Below, piece after piece: positions 8,118 to 17,421 of a stretch of DNA of 64,000 bases; the stretch's first letter is position 1; every line of letters starts with the position of its first letter. Made by a program: the position numbers and the translations under genes. The notes under the pieces were generated by a model, which was given only the letters and a program-made list of their open reading frames with translations, was not told where the DNA came from and ran no database searches. Origin of the DNA: Bacteroides stercorirosoris (GTDB lineage: Bacteria; Bacteroidota; Bacteroidia; Bacteroidales; Bacteroidaceae); contig NZ_FQZN01000017.1 in NCBI RefSeq assembly GCF_900142015.1, forward strand, positions 62,001-126,000, read 5' to 3'.

Positions 8118-8843
8118 ATGATAAACGTACACTCCTACGAAAGTATGGGAACATTCGACGGGCCGGGTCTCCGGCTCGTCGTTTTCCTGCAAGGTTGTCC
8201 GTTCCGTTGTTTGTATTGTGCCAACCCGGATACAATAGATGCAAAAGGGGGTACACCTACCCCACCAGAAGAAATCCTGCAAATGGCAATCAGCCAGAAA
8301 GCATTCTTCGGGAAGAAAGGAGGTATCACTTTTTCCGGTGGCGAACCAACGTTGCAGGCAGAAGCTCTTATCCCTTTATTCAAGGAACTGAAAGCTAACG
8401 GTATCCATATATGCCTGGATACTAACGGAGGTATTTGGAATGAAAAAGTGGAAGAACTCTTAAGCCTGACGGATTTAGTATTACTGGATATCAAAGAATT
8501 TAATCCCGAGCGCCATAAGAGTCTGACCGGATGTAATAATATCAAGACCTTGCAGACAGCCGCCTGGCTGGACGAACACGAACGTCCTTTCTGGTTGCGC
8601 TACGTGTTAGTTCCGGGATACAGTGATTTTGAAGAAGACATCCGCGGTCTGGGTGAATATCTCGGAAAATATAAAGGTATACAGCGGGTAGAAATTCTCC
8701 CCTATCACCGACTGGGCGTGCACAAGTACGAAGCTATGGGATGGGAATACAAACTGAAAGAAGTAAAGGAGAATACTCCCGAACAACTGGAACGTGCTGA
8801 AAGACTGTTCAAACAATACTTTGAGACTGTCATAGTCAACTAA
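8118..8843 (+). CDS. pflA: Pyruvate formate-lyase activating enzyme
   Basis: A 241-residue radical-SAM enzyme that installs the glycyl radical in PflB. The [4Fe-4S] motif CxxxCxxC is C27-PFR-C31-LY-C34, and the SAM-binding GGE motif is FSGGEPTLQ near residue 75. The C-terminal half has the LLDIKEFNPERHKSLTG and ILPYHRLGVHKYE blocks typical of PflA. It starts one base after the pflB stop codon and is certainly in the same operon. It is followed by a long perfect hairpin. Confidence 0.96.
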   Translation: MINVHSYESMGTFDGPGLRLVVFLQGCPFRCLYCANPDTIDAKGGTPTPPEEILQMAISQKAFFGKKGGITFSGGEPTLQAEALIPLFKELKANGIHICLDTNGGIWNEKVEELLSLTDLVLLDIKEFNPERHKSLTGCNNIKTLQTAAWLDEHERPFWLRYVLVPGYSDFEEDIRGLGEYLGKYKGIQRVEILPYHRLGVHKYEAMGWEYKLKEVKENTPEQLERAERLFKQYFETVIVN

Positions 8844-8863
8844 ATACAAGAAGGAAAAAAGGG

Positions 8864-8916
8864 ACGGGTGATAACAATGTATGTAACGTTTCATTACATA
8901 CATTGTTATCACCCGT
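8864..8916. terminator. 23-bp perfect hairpin between convergent genes
   Basis: Arms 8864-8886 and 8894-8916 pair without a mismatch around a 7-base loop. It lies between pflA (plus) and the beta-barrel protein gene (minus) and could end transcription from both sides, although neither side carries a long T tract. Such a long exact stem is more than a terminator needs. Confidence 0.6.
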
Positions 8917-8958
8917 TGCATATACAAGCATTTCCCTTGCCGGGAAACAGATATTCTC

Positions 8959-10293
8959 TTAGTAAGTCAGACGGATACCTGCCTGCAACGTAAAGTTGGT
9001 TGGATTTTCTTTACGTATCGTCTCTATCGCAGAACCGTCATCAAAGAAGTAAGAAACACCCGGCTCTACATAGATACCTACTCTATTACTTATATTATAC
9101 TGAGCGCCCACCGCTCCCATTACCGAAAGCTGCACGGGCTTCACCGTTTCCTTTTCACCTCCTACCTTACCGTAAACGCACTTTTCTACCGCACCACCGG
9201 CAGATACATACATCGTAAAGTTCTTGTTATTTATAAAGTTCCAGTTTGCACGCACCGGAATACCGATGTAATGCAACTTCTGGTCTATCTTCTCCGAACT
9301 TCCTTCATACGTTATTTCGGATGCCAGCATTGTATAAGTCACTCCGGTCTCCACAGAGAAGTTTTTAGGTAATGACTTTCTTACAGAAACGCCAAAGCTG
9401 ATAGGTTGCTTATGTTTGATGTCCCGGACAACACGCGTACTCTTCCGCAAATAAGGTACTCCGCCGTCAAACACCAGTTCCTGCCCTTCAGGAATGCTCA
9501 GGATGCCATTAGAGACATTCGTCAAATCCAGTTTATCACTAAACAACGGGCCGCTGTTCTGAGGAGTCTGCATATCACCGGCATTATCCAGTGAAACAAG
9601 ACCACCCGTATTTCCTACAGACAAGCCTACCGCCCAGCCTTTTTCTTCTCTGGATGATTTCTTTTCAGAAGGCAAATGCAACTTATCCTTCCCTGAAGGA
9701 CGGTACACTCTCCGGTCATCTTTCTCCTGTTTCGAAGATGTATTTTCCATTGCCTGTCCAGAAGTCACGTTTTCTTCCGCCACCTTCTCCGTTCCTTCTG
9801 AAACCGGAAGTCCTTCGTTAACTTCAGTCATACGTGTGCCTGCACCCTCACCCGGCAGTTCTTCACCTGTCCTCACGTTAGTTCCTTCCGTCTCCAGACG
9901 TTGTGCAACAAGAGATTGATGGTGAGAATCACTTCCTTGTTCCACCACCCGTCTGATTACAGGTTCCGGTTGTTCTCCCTGAGTAGCCGGTTTCGCCTGT
10001 TCCGGCAGAGCATCGGGTATTATTGCCAGAGCCGGCCCTGCCGAGCGGCGCACATCGTCCATCACCGGACTTTGCATCAGCCACAGGCTGACCGATGACA
10101 CCGCTACCAGTACGACAGCCGCAGCCGTCATCGCCCAACGCCGGAACAGAATATTCTTTTTCGTCCCGACCGACATGGACGGAGAAGCCGGCAAAGCCTT
10201 CTCCAGCCGTTCCCAGCCGGTATCAGGCAACGGTTCGGAATAATCGTCCAACCGTTCCTTTATCTTTTTCAACCACAATTCATCATCTTTCAT
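8959..10293 (-). CDS. Anti-sigma-like protein fused to an outer-membrane beta-barrel
   Basis: A 444-residue protein. Residues 1-50 are hydrophilic and anti-sigma-like (DELWLKKIKERLDDYSEPLP). A single membrane segment follows at about 53-74 (WAMTAAAVVLVAVSSVSLWLM), preceded by KK and RR, which suggests a cytosolic N-terminus. Then comes a polar linker of about 220 residues rich in E, K, S and G. The last 150 residues are an outer-membrane beta-barrel of the porin/OmpA-like PF13568 type ending in aromatic RLTY. It lies 15 bases downstream of an ECF sigma factor gene in the same operon. Inner-membrane anchoring and outer-membrane insertion of one chain is an inference from these two parts. Start chosen at the second of two Met codons. 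Confidence 0.75.
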   Translation of the reverse strand: MKDDELWLKKIKERLDDYSEPLPDTGWERLEKALPASPSMSVGTKKNILFRRWAMTAAAVVLVAVSSVSLWLMQSPVMDDVRRSAGPALAIIPDALPEQAKPATQGEQPEPVIRRVVEQGSDSHHQSLVAQRLETEGTNVRTGEELPGEGAGTRMTEVNEGLPVSEGTEKVAEENVTSGQAMENTSSKQEKDDRRVYRPSGKDKLHLPSEKKSSREEKGWAVGLSVGNTGGLVSLDNAGDMQTPQNSGPLFSDKLDLTNVSNGILSIPEGQELVFDGGVPYLRKSTRVVRDIKHKQPISFGVSVRKSLPKNFSVETGVTYTMLASEITYEGSSEKIDQKLHYIGIPVRANWNFINNKNFTMYVSAGGAVEKCVYGKVGGEKETVKPVQLSVMGAVGAQYNISNRVGIYVEPGVSYFFDDGSAIETIRKENPTNFTLQAGIRLTY

Positions 10294-10308
10294 CATACGT
10301 CCTTTCCT

Positions 10309-10872
10309 TTAAGCATTGTTTCTCATCCACTCCTTCACTTTCGTAGCCAAAGCAGCCTTGGCACGTGTCAGCTGCGAAGCTGATGACTTCTCATTGATAC
10401 CCAGCATCTGGGCAATCTCCCTATGAGATTTTTCTTCAAATATATATAAGTTGAATACGGTGCGATAACCGGCAGGCAATTCACTGATGAATTGCATCAG
10501 CACCTTCTGAGGAATAGTTTCCACTGTCGAAACATCTGGCTCTTCATACGTTTCGGGTATGTTGTCCAGTGCCTCCGACTGGTTGATTACATCATTCTTG
10601 CGCAAGTATTGCAACGCCGTATTCACCATAACACGCTCCATCCACGCCCGCAAGGAACCATCACCCCGCCAAGTGAATTTATCAAAAGAATCGAAGAGTT
10701 TCAGGAAGCCATCGTGCATCAGGTCTTCTGCTGTTTCACGGTCGCCCGTATAACGGAGGCATACGCTGAGCATCCGCCCTGCATAGCGCTCGTACAGCTC
10801 CTTTCTGGCAAGATTGTCTCCTTGCCTGCACCGTCCTGCCAGTTCCTGTTCTTCCATTCCTTCTTTTGACAC
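10309..10872 (-). CDS. ECF-type RNA polymerase sigma factor
   Basis: A 187-residue sigma-70 family protein with region 2 (LARKELYERYAGRMLSVCLRY, then ETAEDLMHDGFLKLF) and region 4 (LPAGYRTVFNLYIFEEKSH followed by IAQMLGINEKSSASQLTRAK). It directs transcription of a regulon that likely includes its own operon. The downstream gene encodes an anti-sigma-like membrane protein. A -7 box TATCTTTG is present on the minus strand at 10894-10901. An ATG at 10857 is an alternative start that gives the more usual EEQELAGRC beginning. Confidence 0.9.
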   Translation of the reverse strand: MSKEGMEEQELAGRCRQGDNLARKELYERYAGRMLSVCLRYTGDRETAEDLMHDGFLKLFDSFDKFTWRGDGSLRAWMERVMVNTALQYLRKNDVINQSEALDNIPETYEEPDVSTVETIPQKVLMQFISELPAGYRTVFNLYIFEEKSHREIAQMLGINEKSSASQLTRAKAALATKVKEWMRNNA

Positions 10873-11030
10873 GCGTTTATCTTATAAATGCAGCAAAGAT
10901 AGAAATACTGCGCGGAGCGGACAAGAAAATAGTTCTTTTGTTTCTTTAACACTCACTTATGCAGTATTTCCCGGTCTATTGTATTTTCTAAGCAAACGGA
11001 TTTTTTTAGATTAACACCAAAACCCCACAA

Positions 11031-11735
11031 TTGATGAAGAAGTTAAGATTTTATTTGGTAGCAGTTATACTTACGGTTTTAACAATGCCAATGTTACAGT
11101 CTTGCCTGGATGATGATAACGATTATCGCAATACCCTTTTCACGATCGGTACCCTGGAGATAATTGACGGCAAAGATTATTTTTTTAATCTGGATGACGG
11201 TGATAAGATGTATCCCAGTGATACGGCCTATATACATAATTACGAATTGGTGAACGGACAACGTGTTTTCATCCATTTTCTTCCGCTGGAAGAAGACAAA
11301 CCGGGCTATGAATATAATGTGAAGCTGATACAACTTGAAAATATACTGACGAAAGATATCATTCCTCTCACCGAAGAGACTGCCGACAGTATCGGTAACG
11401 ACCGCATCAATGTCGCCGAACTTTGGATTACGGGAAACTATCTAAATATCGAGCACCAGTTCTTTCACAGCGATAATCCGGACAAGAAACATATGCTGAA
11501 CCTGGTAATTAACCAAACCTCCGAAGCACCGGAGCCGGACGAGGATTACATCAATCTGGAGTTCCGCCACAATGCTTACAATGATGAGCAGCGCAAACCG
11601 GGTTGGGGGGTAGTATCATTCAAACTGGATGAAATAGAAAAGCAACTGGAAGGAAAAAAAGGATTGAAAATACTCGTCAACAGTATCTATGACGGGAAAC
11701 GTACTTATACTGTAGAAGTAAACAAGAAGAAATAA
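11031..11735 (+). CDS. NigD-like lipoprotein
   Basis: A 234-residue protein with a lipoprotein signal peptide (hydrophobic core, then MLQSC, Cys at about residue 25, followed by DDDND, which favours export to the cell surface in Bacteroides). It matches the NigD family by its two-part body: an OB-like N-terminal domain (GTLEIIDGKDYFFNLDDGDKM) and a C-terminal domain ending VNSIYDGKRTYTVEV. NigD was named from a Bacteroides bacteriocin-associated locus; most members have no known role. It is divergent from the ECF sigma operon and may belong to the same regulon, which is inference only. Confidence 0.8.
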   Translation: MMKKLRFYLVAVILTVLTMPMLQSCLDDDNDYRNTLFTIGTLEIIDGKDYFFNLDDGDKMYPSDTAYIHNYELVNGQRVFIHFLPLEEDKPGYEYNVKLIQLENILTKDIIPLTEETADSIGNDRINVAELWITGNYLNIEHQFFHSDNPDKKHMLNLVINQTSEAPEPDEDYINLEFRHNAYNDEQRKPGWGVVSFKLDEIEKQLEGKKGLKILVNSIYDGKRTYTVEVNKKK

Positions 11736-11756
11736 AACCTAAACTGACCGATTGAA

Positions 11757-11796
11757 AAAAGAGGGTGCATTCCGCTAAGTGAATGCATCCTCTTTT
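11757..11796 (+). terminator. Terminator of the NigD gene
   Basis: A 16-bp stem with one G-T pair (11757-11772 and 11781-11796) ending in TCTTTTCCTTTT. It lies 22 bases after the stop codon. Confidence 0.8.
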
Positions 11797-11903
11797 CCTT
11801 TTCTGCAAAACTGATCTTGCTACTTATCGCTACCGATCATCTATTATAGATAAACAAAAAGCAATCAGGAAAAGAAAGGTCTCGGAAAGCTAGAAAAACA
11901 TAA

Positions 11904-11935
11904 AAGTCTCGCAAACTCAATAATTTGCGAGACTT
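11904..11935 (-). terminator. Terminator of tRNA-Ser(GGA)
   Basis: A 12-bp perfect stem (11904-11915 and 11924-11935) with A residues at 11902-11905 giving the minus-strand T tract. It lies 25 bases beyond the tRNA. Confidence 0.75.
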
Positions 11936-11960
11936 CATCTATTATTACATATACACTTTG

Positions 11961-12048
11961 CGGAGAGACGGGGATTCGAACCCCGGATACCCTTTAGGGG
12001 TATACACGCTTTCCAGGCGTGCCTCTTCAACCACTCGAGCACCTCTCC
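11961..12048 (-). tRNA. tRNA-Ser (anticodon GGA)
   Basis: An 88-nt minus-strand class II tRNA: acceptor GGAGAGG, anticodon loop CTGGAAA (anticodon GGA), long variable arm TATACCCCTAAAGGGTAT and T arm GGGGTTCGAATCCCC. CCA is not encoded. It is the middle of three serine tRNAs in 9 kb, and the only one with this anticodon. Confidence 0.95.
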
Positions 12049-12244
12049 TTGTTCGGGGCGCGAAGATAGGGGAAGTTTTCGGAATAACAAAATTTCAAAC
12101 CAACTTTATTTAAAGATTACAGTTCTGCTACTTGATACGGTCTTTCTATTCATAAATATATTCTATGATTTCATATAAGATATATGCAAGGTTCCTTCTT
12201 TTTTCTATCTTTGTGAAATTAACTCCAAAAACAATATTATCAAT

Positions 12245-13306
12245 ATGAAAGTCCCCAACATCCGCCTACTGAACCAACAATTATCGGCTCCGCAGTTTCG
12301 TCAGCCCAAAGAATTAGTATCCTGGATGGGAGCTATACAGGCGCAAGATTACACGATGGTCAGATGGGCTGTAGGAATGCGTTTGAAGTCACCCTCTCTC
12401 CGGATGGTAGAGGAAGCGCTGCATCAGGGAGAAATTCTAAGAATTCACGTGATGCGCCCTACATGGCATCTTGTAGCGGCAGAGGATATTCGCTGGATGC
12501 TGAAGTTGTCTGCCCAACGTATTAAATCGGCCAACGATTCATTTGCCAAAGGGCATGAGTTGGAAATAACGGAAAGTACTTTCACGAAGAGCAACCGGCT
12601 GCTCGAAAATATTCTTTGCGGAAAGAAAAGTATGACAAAACAGGAGATTGCCGAACAGTTCGGACATTCAGGACTTCCCGCCACCAATTATCACATAAGC
12701 CGGTTTATGGCACGCGCAGAGACAGAGGGCATTCTGTGTAGCGGCGAATGCAGAGGCAGACAACACACCTATGCACTTCTGGAGGAACGGGTTCCGCCGA
12801 TGCCCGACCCTACAAAGGATGAAGCTTTGGCACGCTTGGCAAGAAGCTATTTTCGCAGCCATGCCCCCGCCACTTTGCAGGATTTCATCTGGTGGTCCGG
12901 TCTCCCGATAACAGAAGCCCGACAAGCCATTTATCTGATAAAGTCTGAAATGACCTCTGAACAATGGAGGGATCAGACCTGGTATATCCATAATACTTGC
13001 CGTACCCGTGGAAAGACATCCGGCAGTCTGTTACTGCTTCCTCCGTATGATGAATATCTTATCGGATACAAAGACCGCACGGACGCTCTGCCTAAAGAAT
13101 ATTACTCAAAAGCTTTCACTAATAACGGATTGTTCTACCCTGTGATCGCTCATGACGGACAAATCATAGGCAATTGGGACAGAACAATAAAGAAAAAAGG
13201 AAGTTACCCGGAACATTCATTTTTCCGGAACGGTGCTTGCGTTGACGAAGAAGTTCTGAGTCAAGCCAAACGGAAATATATGCAGTTTACACTGTGTACT
13301 CCATAA
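12245..13306 (+). CDS. AlkZ-like winged-helix DNA glycosylase family protein
   Basis: A 353-residue protein of the HTH_42/YcaQ-AlkZ family. The conserved QxQ motif is visible as [19 protein letters not shown] with Q32 and Q34, in the place where AlkZ and YcaQ have the glutamines used to unhook DNA crosslinks or release alkylated bases. The [10 protein letters not shown] and [15 protein letters not shown] blocks are also typical. A role in removing alkylation or crosslink damage is established for some relatives only; the substrate of this subfamily is not. A TATCTTTG -7 box at 12206-12213 gives it its own promoter. Confidence 0.75.
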   Translation: MKVPNIRLLNQQLSAPQFRQPKELVSWMGAIQAQDYTMVRWAVGMRLKSPSLRMVEEALHQGEILRIHVMRPTWHLVAAEDIRWMLKLSAQRIKSANDSFAKGHELEITESTFTKSNRLLENILCGKKSMTKQEIAEQFGHSGLPATNYHISRFMARAETEGILCSGECRGRQHTYALLEERVPPMPDPTKDEALARLARSYFRSHAPATLQDFIWWSGLPITEARQAIYLIKSEMTSEQWRDQTWYIHNTCRTRGKTSGSLLLLPPYDEYLIGYKDRTDALPKEYYSKAFTNNGLFYPVIAHDGQIIGNWDRTIKKKGSYPEHSFFRNGACVDEEVLSQAKRKYMQFTLCTP

Positions 13307-13340
13307 CAGATATATTCAGAAAGAAAATCATACGCAACAA

Positions 13341-13373
13341 AAAAGCCTGCAAGTTATTGACTTGCAGGCTTTT
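13341..13373 (-). terminator. Terminator of tRNA-Ser(UGA), copy 2
   Basis: A 14-bp perfect stem (13341-13354 and 13360-13373) with an A-rich plus strand 5' side. It lies 15 bases past the tRNA 3' end and could also end the convergent AlkZ-like gene. Confidence 0.8.
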
Positions 13374-13387
13374 ATTAGCTTATCCAG

Positions 13388-13472
13388 CGGAGAGACAGGG
13401 ATTCGAACCCCGGGTACCTCGCAGTACAACGGTTTTCAAGACCGCCGCAATCGACCACTCTGCCACCTCTCC
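13388..13472 (-). tRNA. tRNA-Ser (anticodon UGA), copy 2
   Basis: Identical over all 85 bases to the copy at 4482-4566, including the TGA anticodon. The next 45 or so bases upstream (leader and -7 region) also match with very few differences; here the -7 box reads TACCTTTG on the minus strand (13514-13521). The flanks outside this block differ, including the terminator stem sequence. Confidence 0.95.
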
Positions 13473-13574
13473 AAAACTCCTCTTTCAAGAAGTGCTTTTC
13501 TCTTAAAGCGGTGCAAAGGTACAAATCATTTTTAATTCTACAAACTTCCTGCCATTTTTTTCGCGAATAAATAC

Positions 13575-13582
13575 TACTTTTG
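13575..13582 (+). promoter_or_regulatory. mutS2 -7 box
   Basis: TACTTTTG ends only four bases before the mutS2 ATG at 13587. With the usual spacing, transcription starts at or within a base or two of the ATG. Confidence 0.55.
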
Positions 13583-13586
13583 CATC

Positions 13587-16112
13587 ATGATATACCCACA
13601 GAACTTTGAACATAAGATAGGTTTCGACCAGATACGCCAATTGCTAAGCGAAAAATGCCTTAGTACATTAGGCGTAGAACGGGTGACGGACATGGCATTC
13701 TCTGACCACTATGAAGAAGTGGAAGAACGTCTGAACCTCGTCACCGAATTTATCCGTATTATAGAAGAGGAAGATAATTTCCCCGCCCAATACTTTTTCG
13801 ACGTACGCCCGTCGCTAAAACGAATACGTGTAGAAGGAATGTACCTGGACGAGCAGGAGCTGTTCGACCTGCGCCGCTCGCTGGAAACAATACGCGACAT
13901 CGTGCGATTCCTCGAAAAGGACGATACGGAAGAGGGAGATTCCCCCTACCCTTGCCTGCGGCATCTCGCCAAAGACATCCTGGCATTTCCACAGCTTATC
14001 CAGAAGATAAACAACATATTGTCACCTTACGGGAAAATAAAGGATAATGCCTCCTCCGAACTGGCACGTATCCGCCGTGAACTGGCAAATACCATGAACA
14101 GTATTTCCCGTTCGCTGAACAGCATCCTGCGCAATGCCCAATCGGAAGGTGTGGTAGATAAAGACGTCACCCCCACCATGCGCGACGGTCGTCTGGTAAT
14201 TCCCGTAGCACCGGGACTGAAACGTAAAATCAAAGGTATCGTACATGACGAGTCGGCAAGTGGAAAGACAGTCTTCATTGAACCCGCCGAAGTGGTGGAA
14301 GCCAACAACCGCATCCGCGAACTCGAAGCAGACGAACGCAGAGAGATAATCCGCATCCTGGTAGAATTCTCCAATCTGCTGCGTCCCTCCATCCCCGATG
14401 TGTTGCAGTCCTACGAATTCCTTGCCGAAATAGACTTCATCCGTGCCAAAAGCCTGTTTGCCCTGCAAATATCAGGCATAAAACCCGCATTGGAAAATAC
14501 GCAGATACTGGACTGGACTATGGCTGTACATCCGTTACTCCAACTCTCCCTTGCCAAACACGGCAAGAAGGTAGTCCCCCTGGAAATCGAGTTGAACAAA
14601 CAGCAACGCATTCTTATCATCTCCGGTCCGAATGCCGGCGGTAAATCCGTCTGCCTCAAAACCGTAGGTTTATTGCAATATATGTTGCAATGCGGTATGC
14701 CCATCCCCATGCACGAACGTAGTCATGCGGGCATTTTCAGCAGCATCTTCATAGATATAGGTGATGAACAGTCCATCGAAGATGACCTGAGTACCTACTC
14801 TTCACATCTGACCAACATGAAAATGATGATGAAGAATTGCAATGAGCGCAGCCTCATCCTCATCGATGAATTCGGTGGCGGCACGGAACCGCAGATTGGT
14901 GGAGCCATAGCCGAAGCCGTACTGAAACGCTTCAACCAAAAACTAACGTTCGGTGTTATCACTACACACTACCAGAATCTGAAGCATTTTGCCGAAGACC
15001 ATGAAGGTGTAGTGAACGGAGCTATGTTGTACGACCGCCACTTGATGCAGGCACTCTTCCAACTCCAGATAGGTAATCCCGGAAGTTCGTTTGCCGTAGA
15101 AATAGCCCGGAAGATCGGTCTTCCGGAAGATGTCATTGCCGATGCATCCGAAATTGTAGGCAGTGAATACATCAATGCCGATAAATATTTGCAGGACATT
15201 GTACGCGACAAGCGTTATTGGGAAGGAAAACGCCAGACCATCCGCCAACGCGAGAAGCACATGGAAGAAACTATCTCCCGCTACCAGGCCGAAATGGAAG
15301 ACTTGCAGAAATCCCGCAAAGAGATTATCCGAAAAGCCAAAGAAGAAGCCGAACAGCTGGTACAGGAAGCCAACGCCCGGATTGAGAATACCATCCGTAC
15401 CATCAAAGAAGCGCAGGCGGAAAAAGAAAAGACCCGCCAGGCACGTCAAGAGCTGACTGAATTCCGCGAATCAATGGAAGCTCTCGCCTCCAAAGAACAA
15501 GAGGAAAAGATAGCCCGCAAGATGCAGAAATTGCAGGAAAGGCAAAACCGGAAGAAAGATAAAAAAGCCAAAGATGCAGGAAACGGACTTTCAGCACAGG
15601 AACAGGAGGCACTAAAAGCCAAACAAGAGGCAGAACGCCTGGCAAGTATCGTCCCCGGTGCTATGGTGAAGATAAAAGGGCAGAGTTCGGTGGGCGAAGT
15701 AATGGAAGTGAACGGAAAGAATGCCGTCATCGCTTTCGGCAGTATAAAGACCACCGTGAAAGTGGAACGCTTGGAACGTACCAACACTGTTCCGCAAAAG
15801 GTGGACAGTTCTACCAAAAGTACATTTGTCAGCAATCAGACGCAGGACAGCATGTATGAGAAGAAACTGAACTTCAAACAAGATATTGATGTACGAGGTA
15901 TGCGTGGTGATGAAGCCCTACAGGCAGTGACCTACTTCATTGATGATGCCATCCTTGTCGGCATGGCGCGTGTACGTATTCTTCACGGAACAGGTACAGG
16001 CATTTTGCGCACACTTATCCGCCAATATCTGCAGACAGTTCCCGGCATCAGGCACTTTGCTGACGAGCATGTGCAATTCGGCGGCGCAGGAATCACAGTC
16101 GTTGACCTATAA
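13587..16112 (+). CDS. mutS2: MutS2-family ATPase/endonuclease
   Basis: An 841-residue protein with the full MutS2 layout: N-terminal core and lever (NFEHKIGFDQIRQLL onwards), ATPase with Walker A GPNAGGKS at about 347-354 and Walker B LILIDEFGGGTEP, a long charged coiled coil (about 520-670, rich in E, K and R), and a C-terminal Smr domain with DVRGMRGDEALQAV and HGTGTGILR. It lacks the mismatch-recognition domain of MutS. Family members suppress recombination or rescue collided ribosomes, and the Smr domain can act as a nuclease. It precedes sdaA by 11 bases. The mRNA seems to be almost leaderless. Confidence 0.95.
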   Translation: MIYPQNFEHKIGFDQIRQLLSEKCLSTLGVERVTDMAFSDHYEEVEERLNLVTEFIRIIEEEDNFPAQYFFDVRPSLKRIRVEGMYLDEQELFDLRRSLETIRDIVRFLEKDDTEEGDSPYPCLRHLAKDILAFPQLIQKINNILSPYGKIKDNASSELARIRRELANTMNSISRSLNSILRNAQSEGVVDKDVTPTMRDGRLVIPVAPGLKRKIKGIVHDESASGKTVFIEPAEVVEANNRIRELEADERREIIRILVEFSNLLRPSIPDVLQSYEFLAEIDFIRAKSLFALQISGIKPALENTQILDWTMAVHPLLQLSLAKHGKKVVPLEIELNKQQRILIISGPNAGGKSVCLKTVGLLQYMLQCGMPIPMHERSHAGIFSSIFIDIGDEQSIEDDLSTYSSHLTNMKMMMKNCNERSLILIDEFGGGTEPQIGGAIAEAVLKRFNQKLTFGVITTHYQNLKHFAEDHEGVVNGAMLYDRHLMQALFQLQIGNPGSSFAVEIARKIGLPEDVIADASEIVGSEYINADKYLQDIVRDKRYWEGKRQTIRQREKHMEETISRYQAEMEDLQKSRKEIIRKAKEEAEQLVQEANARIENTIRTIKEAQAEKEKTRQARQELTEFRESMEALASKEQEEKIARKMQKLQERQNRKKDKKAKDAGNGLSAQEQEALKAKQEAERLASIVPGAMVKIKGQSSVGEVMEVNGKNAVIAFGSIKTTVKVERLERTNTVPQKVDSSTKSTFVSNQTQDSMYEKKLNFKQDIDVRGMRGDEALQAVTYFIDDAILVGMARVRILHGTGTGILRTLIRQYLQTVPGIRHFADEHVQFGGAGITVVDL

Positions 16113-16123
16113 ACAATATAACC

Positions 16124-17341
16124 ATGAAATCAATCAAAGAACTCTACCGTATCGGTACAGGTCCCTCAAGCAGCCATACAATGGGACCACGCAAGGCTGC
16201 CGAGCTTTTTCTGGAGAAACATCCGGAAGCTTCCTCTTTTAAAGTGACCTTATACGGTAGCCTTGCCGCTACAGGTAAAGGGCATATGACCAATATAGCC
16301 ATTACCGAGACGCTGCAACCTGCCGCTCCGGTAGAGATAGTATGGGAACCGAAAATATTCCTCCCCTTCCACCCCAACGGTATGAAATTCGTGTCTTTGG
16401 ATGCAGAAGGTAAAGAAACGGATTCCTGGACGGTCTTCAGTGTCGGAGGAGGCGCTCTGGCCGAAGAAAACAATGGTGCATCTTCGGTCAACACATCGGA
16501 TATCTACACCATGAACCACATGACCGAAATTCTGCAATGGTGCGAGAAAACCGGAAGAAGTTATTGGGAGTACGTCAAGGAATGTGAGGAAGAGGATATC
16601 TGGGATTATCTGAACGAAGTGTGGAAAACCATGCAGGCAGCTGTCCGCCGCGGACTGGAACAGGAAGGGGTATTACCCGGTCCGTTGAATCTGCGCCGCA
16701 AAGCCTCCACCTATTATATACGTGCCAGCGGATACAAACAATCCCTGCAATCACGCGGACTAGTATTTGCCTACGCTCTGGCCGTAAGTGAAGAGAATGC
16801 TTCGGGCGGAACCATAGTTACCGCACCCACCTGTGGCTCCTGCGGTGTGATGCCGGCAGTGCTTTATCACCTTGCCAAGAGTCGGGATTTCAGTGATATC
16901 CGTATTCTGCGTGCTCTTGCCACGGCAGGTCTTGTAGGAAATATCGTGAAAACCAACGCTTCTATTTCAGGAGCTGAAGCAGGATGCCAGGCAGAAGTCG
17001 GCGTAGCTTGTTCTATGGCTTCAGCCGCTGCCAATCAATTGTTCGGCGGCAGTCCGGCGCAGATAGAATATGCTGCTGAAATGGGATTGGAACATCATTT
17101 GGGCATGACGTGTGACCCGGTTTGCGGATTAGTACAGATTCCTTGTATCGAACGAAATGCGTATGCTGCCGCCCGTGCTCTGGATGCCAATCTTTATTCT
17201 TCCTTTACTGATGGTATGCATCGTGTATCTTTCGACAAAGTAGTGGAAGTGATGAAAGAAACCGGAAATGACCTGCCGTCGCTTTACAAAGAAACCAGTG
17301 AAGGCGGGCTGGCTAAAGATTATCGCCCTATGGGAGAGTGA
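16124..17341 (+). CDS. sdaA: L-serine ammonia-lyase, iron-sulfur type
   Basis: A 405-residue single-chain enzyme that deaminates L-serine to pyruvate and ammonia. The beta-type N-terminus carries GTGPSSSHTMGPRKAAE and the alpha-type C-terminus APTCGSCGVMPAVLYHL and TCDPVCGLVQIPCIERNA, whose cysteines hold the catalytic [4Fe-4S] cluster. Full length. It starts 11 bases after mutS2, so the two are probably co-transcribed, although no functional link between them is known. Pyruvate from this enzyme would feed pyruvate formate-lyase, whose genes lie 8 kb upstream. Confidence 0.95.
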   Translation: MKSIKELYRIGTGPSSSHTMGPRKAAELFLEKHPEASSFKVTLYGSLAATGKGHMTNIAITETLQPAAPVEIVWEPKIFLPFHPNGMKFVSLDAEGKETDSWTVFSVGGGALAEENNGASSVNTSDIYTMNHMTEILQWCEKTGRSYWEYVKECEEEDIWDYLNEVWKTMQAAVRRGLEQEGVLPGPLNLRRKASTYYIRASGYKQSLQSRGLVFAYALAVSEENASGGTIVTAPTCGSCGVMPAVLYHLAKSRDFSDIRILRALATAGLVGNIVKTNASISGAEAGCQAEVGVACSMASAAANQLFGGSPAQIEYAAEMGLEHHLGMTCDPVCGLVQIPCIERNAYAAARALDANLYSSFTDGMHRVSFDKVVEVMKETGNDLPSLYKETSEGGLAKDYRPMGE

Positions 17342-17366
17342 TAATTTAGCACATAGTACTAATTTA

Positions 17367-17418
17367 AGTGACGGGCTACAGCGCAGCAACTTGTAACTTG
17401 CGCCCGTAGCCCGTCACT
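17367..17418. terminator. Bidirectional terminator after sdaA
   Basis: A 13-bp perfect outer stem (17367-17379 and 17406-17418) with a further GCGCA/TTGCGC pairing inside. It lies between the convergent sdaA and PepSY genes. Confidence 0.65.
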
Positions 17419-17421
17419 ATC

